A stretch of DNA of 6,449 bases, taken from contig CAIYUD010000075.1 in assembly GCA_903929325.1 (NCBI GenBank), forward strand, positions 1 to 6,449, given 5' to 3'. Positions within the stretch are counted from its first letter, which is position 1; each line of letters begins with the position of its first letter. Shown here piece by piece: positions 5,178 through 6,449 of the stretch. Under the pieces are notes generated by a model. The model searched no databases, was not told the origin of the DNA, and worked only from the letters and a program-made list of their open reading frames with translations. Source of the DNA: an uncultured Opitutia bacterium. Its GTDB lineage: Bacteria > Verrucomicrobiota > Verrucomicrobiia > Opitutales > UBA953. The position numbers and the translations under genes were made by a program.

Positions 5178-5774
5178 CTAAAAATTGATGAATACTAGGA
5201 AAATCCAGAAGCAGACGGATGCACCCGCGAGTGCGATTCCGAGTTGTTGCATCGATCGACCCACGTCATCGAGCCCTTCGCCTTGGAGTGAATGTGCCGA
5301 CTGGATTGTGCGCCATGCGCTGTAGGTTGCACCTAAGAGCGTGCCGATAACGAGTAAGATTTTGAATGCAGTCGTTGGGATATGTAAAGGGTCCCTTAAT
5401 AGCCAAATCGGCAGTCCGACGGCTACGGGCAGGAGGAAGCTTAAGCCGGACCAGAGGTAACCCTGGCGGACACGACTTTCGATTGAATCAGCGACTAGGG
5501 TGCTTCCAGGAGGAGGCGGGGGTGAGCCGCTCGGTGGCGGCGGTGGACTCGACTTTCCAGCCAGACGTCCCAATAGCCCGCCTTGATTGGGCGGGGTTAA
5601 AAAGGCTTCGGCAGTGTCCTGTTGAAACTGTCTGACGGTTAACCATCGCCCGCGTTGTTCAACTGCATGGACCAAACTGATTTCATTGGCCCGTAGTTTT
5701 TCGGCAATTTCCGATGCAGTGAAATTGCCAAGAATAACTCCTTTAAAGCGTAGCCGATATGTAAGGGGTGCCAT
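5178..5774 (-). CDS. GYF_2-like domain membrane protein with polyproline linker
   Basis: This 198-residue protein has three parts. Residues 1-55 look like a GYF_2 (DUF4339-type) domain: Tyr-containing first strand TYRLRFKGVILGNFTASEI, then EISLVHAVEQ and the closing GRWLTVRQF. Residues 56-95 form a flexible linker with two runs of five prolines (77-81 and 85-89). The remainder contains three hydrophobic segments (about 107-126, 134-154, 177-197), with RDPLH and a GEGLDDVGRS stretch between them, so it is probably an inner-membrane protein. There is no signal peptide, and the GYF_2 domain precedes the first membrane segment, so it probably faces the cytoplasm. GYF_2 domains are thought to mediate protein contacts; the partner is unknown. 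The ATG at 5774 lies 3 nt after the stop of the upstream gene, so the two form an operon. No Shine-Dalgarno sequence is visible. The polyproline runs would probably need EF-P for translation. Confidence 0.82.
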   Translation of the reverse strand: MAPLTYRLRFKGVILGNFTASEIAEKLRANEISLVHAVEQRGRWLTVRQFQQDTAEAFLTPPNQGGLLGRLAGKSSPPPPPSGSPPPPPGSTLVADSIESRVRQGYLWSGLSFLLPVAVGLPIWLLRDPLHIPTTAFKILLVIGTLLGATYSAWRTIQSAHSLQGEGLDDVGRSMQQLGIALAGASVCFWIFLVFINF

Positions 5775-5777
5775 GGC

Positions 5778-6449
5778 TTAGAAGTCTTTTCCTTTTAAGA
5801 GAGTGTTCCAACCTCCAGACGGAGTGATGAGTTCAGCGGAAGGCGTGCCGGTGGCTTCAGCGGCATCCTTAGGGTTGGTGGCAAGACAGAGCAGGGGTGA
5901 GAAGGGGGCAGCGCTGGTATTGCTGACAGAGACCAGCTTGGTGCCGTCGACACTTTCGAAAAGTGCGACAGGTTTCCCTTCAGAATTGAGTCCGCACAGA
6001 ATTGTTCCTGGTGCGAAGGGCTGCGTGCAGAGCGGCGTGCGGCCATCAAGTGCGACATAACCAACGAGTATTAGGCCGTTATTACGTAGTGTACTTACGA
6101 ACGATCGGAAGAATTTAGCTTCTGCGTAATACTTTACAGACGTAAGTGCATGGAATTTTGATAACTCTTTGAGGAGTACTTTATCGCGTGAATAGACAAA
6201 CTCCCACGATCGTAAGTTATTTTGGGTGATACCTCTTAAATCAGCCGCGTCACGCTGCGCAGAAGGTGAAAAGGCTAGGCCTGATAGATCGGACCGTAAC
6301 GATGCTAGGCGGAAGAGTTCTTGTAGGTGGTAAGCACGTAGAAGAATTGAACCCGTCTCTTTACGCACACGTTCGATGCTACGTAAAGGTGGCTCGGGTA
6401 AAGCCCCGTCAGCGCTGAGATAGAAATAGCGGTCGAAGCGTTTGAGGTA
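5778..6449 (-). CDS. Unrecognised protein, C-terminal 223 residues (5' end cut by window)
   Basis: An open frame enters from the right edge and ends with TAA at 5780-5778. A GTG at 6368 could start a 196-residue product. However, the 27 codons before it are also open and read as ordinary protein (YLKRFDRYFYLSADG...), so the true start probably lies beyond the window. I do not recognise a family. The first half is charged and helical-looking (LLRAYHLQELFRLASLRSDL; later DKVLLKELSKFHALTSVKYY). The second half looks beta-rich, with NGLILVGYVALDG, GTILCGLNSEGKPVALFES and GTKLVSVSNTS. The C-terminus is SGGWNTLLKGKDF. No membrane segment, cysteine cluster or nucleotide-binding loop is visible. It lies 3 nt upstream of the GYF_2-like membrane protein gene, so the two are likely cotranscribed and may work together. 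Confidence 0.75.
   Translation of the reverse strand, partial: YLKRFDRYFYLSADGALPEPPLRSIERVRKETGSILLRAYHLQELFRLASLRSDLSGLAFSPSAQRDAADLRGITQNNLRSWEFVYSRDKVLLKELSKFHALTSVKYYAEAKFFRSFVSTLRNNGLILVGYVALDGRTPLCTQPFAPGTILCGLNSEGKPVALFESVDGTKLVSVSNTSAAPFSPLLCLATNPKDAAEATGTPSAELITPSGGWNTLLKGKDF

Noticed and set aside
5366..5635. Plus-strand open frame inside the GYF_2 gene
   Set aside because: Antisense shadow of a gene with clear membrane segments and proline linker; low-complexity Arg/Gly composition.

Overview
The window looks like a conserved chromosomal housekeeping region of a Gram-negative-type bacterium with moderate GC content (about half, by eye). The gene set, the style of the proteins (an Rsm22-like methyltransferase after recR, a GYF_2 membrane protein, a lysine/alanine-rich tail on RsfS) and the sparse Shine-Dalgarno signals suggest Verrucomicrobiota, perhaps the Opitutae side. 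That placement is inference with modest confidence. I see no insertion sequence, phage gene, CRISPR array or sign of recent transfer.

Positions 1-1880 hold a leftward operon: ybaB/ebfC (nucleoid-associated protein), recR (recombinational repair) and, overlapping recR by 14 nt, a Rsm22-type SAM-dependent methyltransferase that runs off the left edge. Positions 1881-1966 are a short divergent intergenic region.

Positions 1967-5015 hold a tightly spaced rightward operon: a DUF971 (GBBH-like N-terminal) small protein, a 515-residue PIN-PhoH ATPase/ribonuclease (PhoH2/YlaK type), nadD (nicotinate-nucleotide adenylyltransferase) and rsfS (ribosomal silencing factor). Together these genes tie NAD synthesis to RNA handling and ribosome silencing. 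phoH has the only good Shine-Dalgarno sequence in the window, and that sequence lies inside a predicted hairpin.

Positions 5026-6449 are leftward again: a tRNA with a CAT anticodon and an encoded CCA end, then, reading leftward from the right edge, an unrecognised protein (cut by the window) followed 3 nt later by a GYF_2-like domain protein with two polyproline runs and three membrane segments. rsfS and the tRNA converge with only 10 nt between them.

Nothing here is clearly a new system. The most interesting points are the basic N-terminal tail on RsfS, the hairpin over the phoH ribosome binding site, the basic/proline-rich insert in the PhoH ATPase, the Rsm22-like enzyme that seems to lack most of the family's cysteines, the imperfect anticodon stem of the tRNA, and the unrecognised gene paired with the GYF_2 membrane protein.
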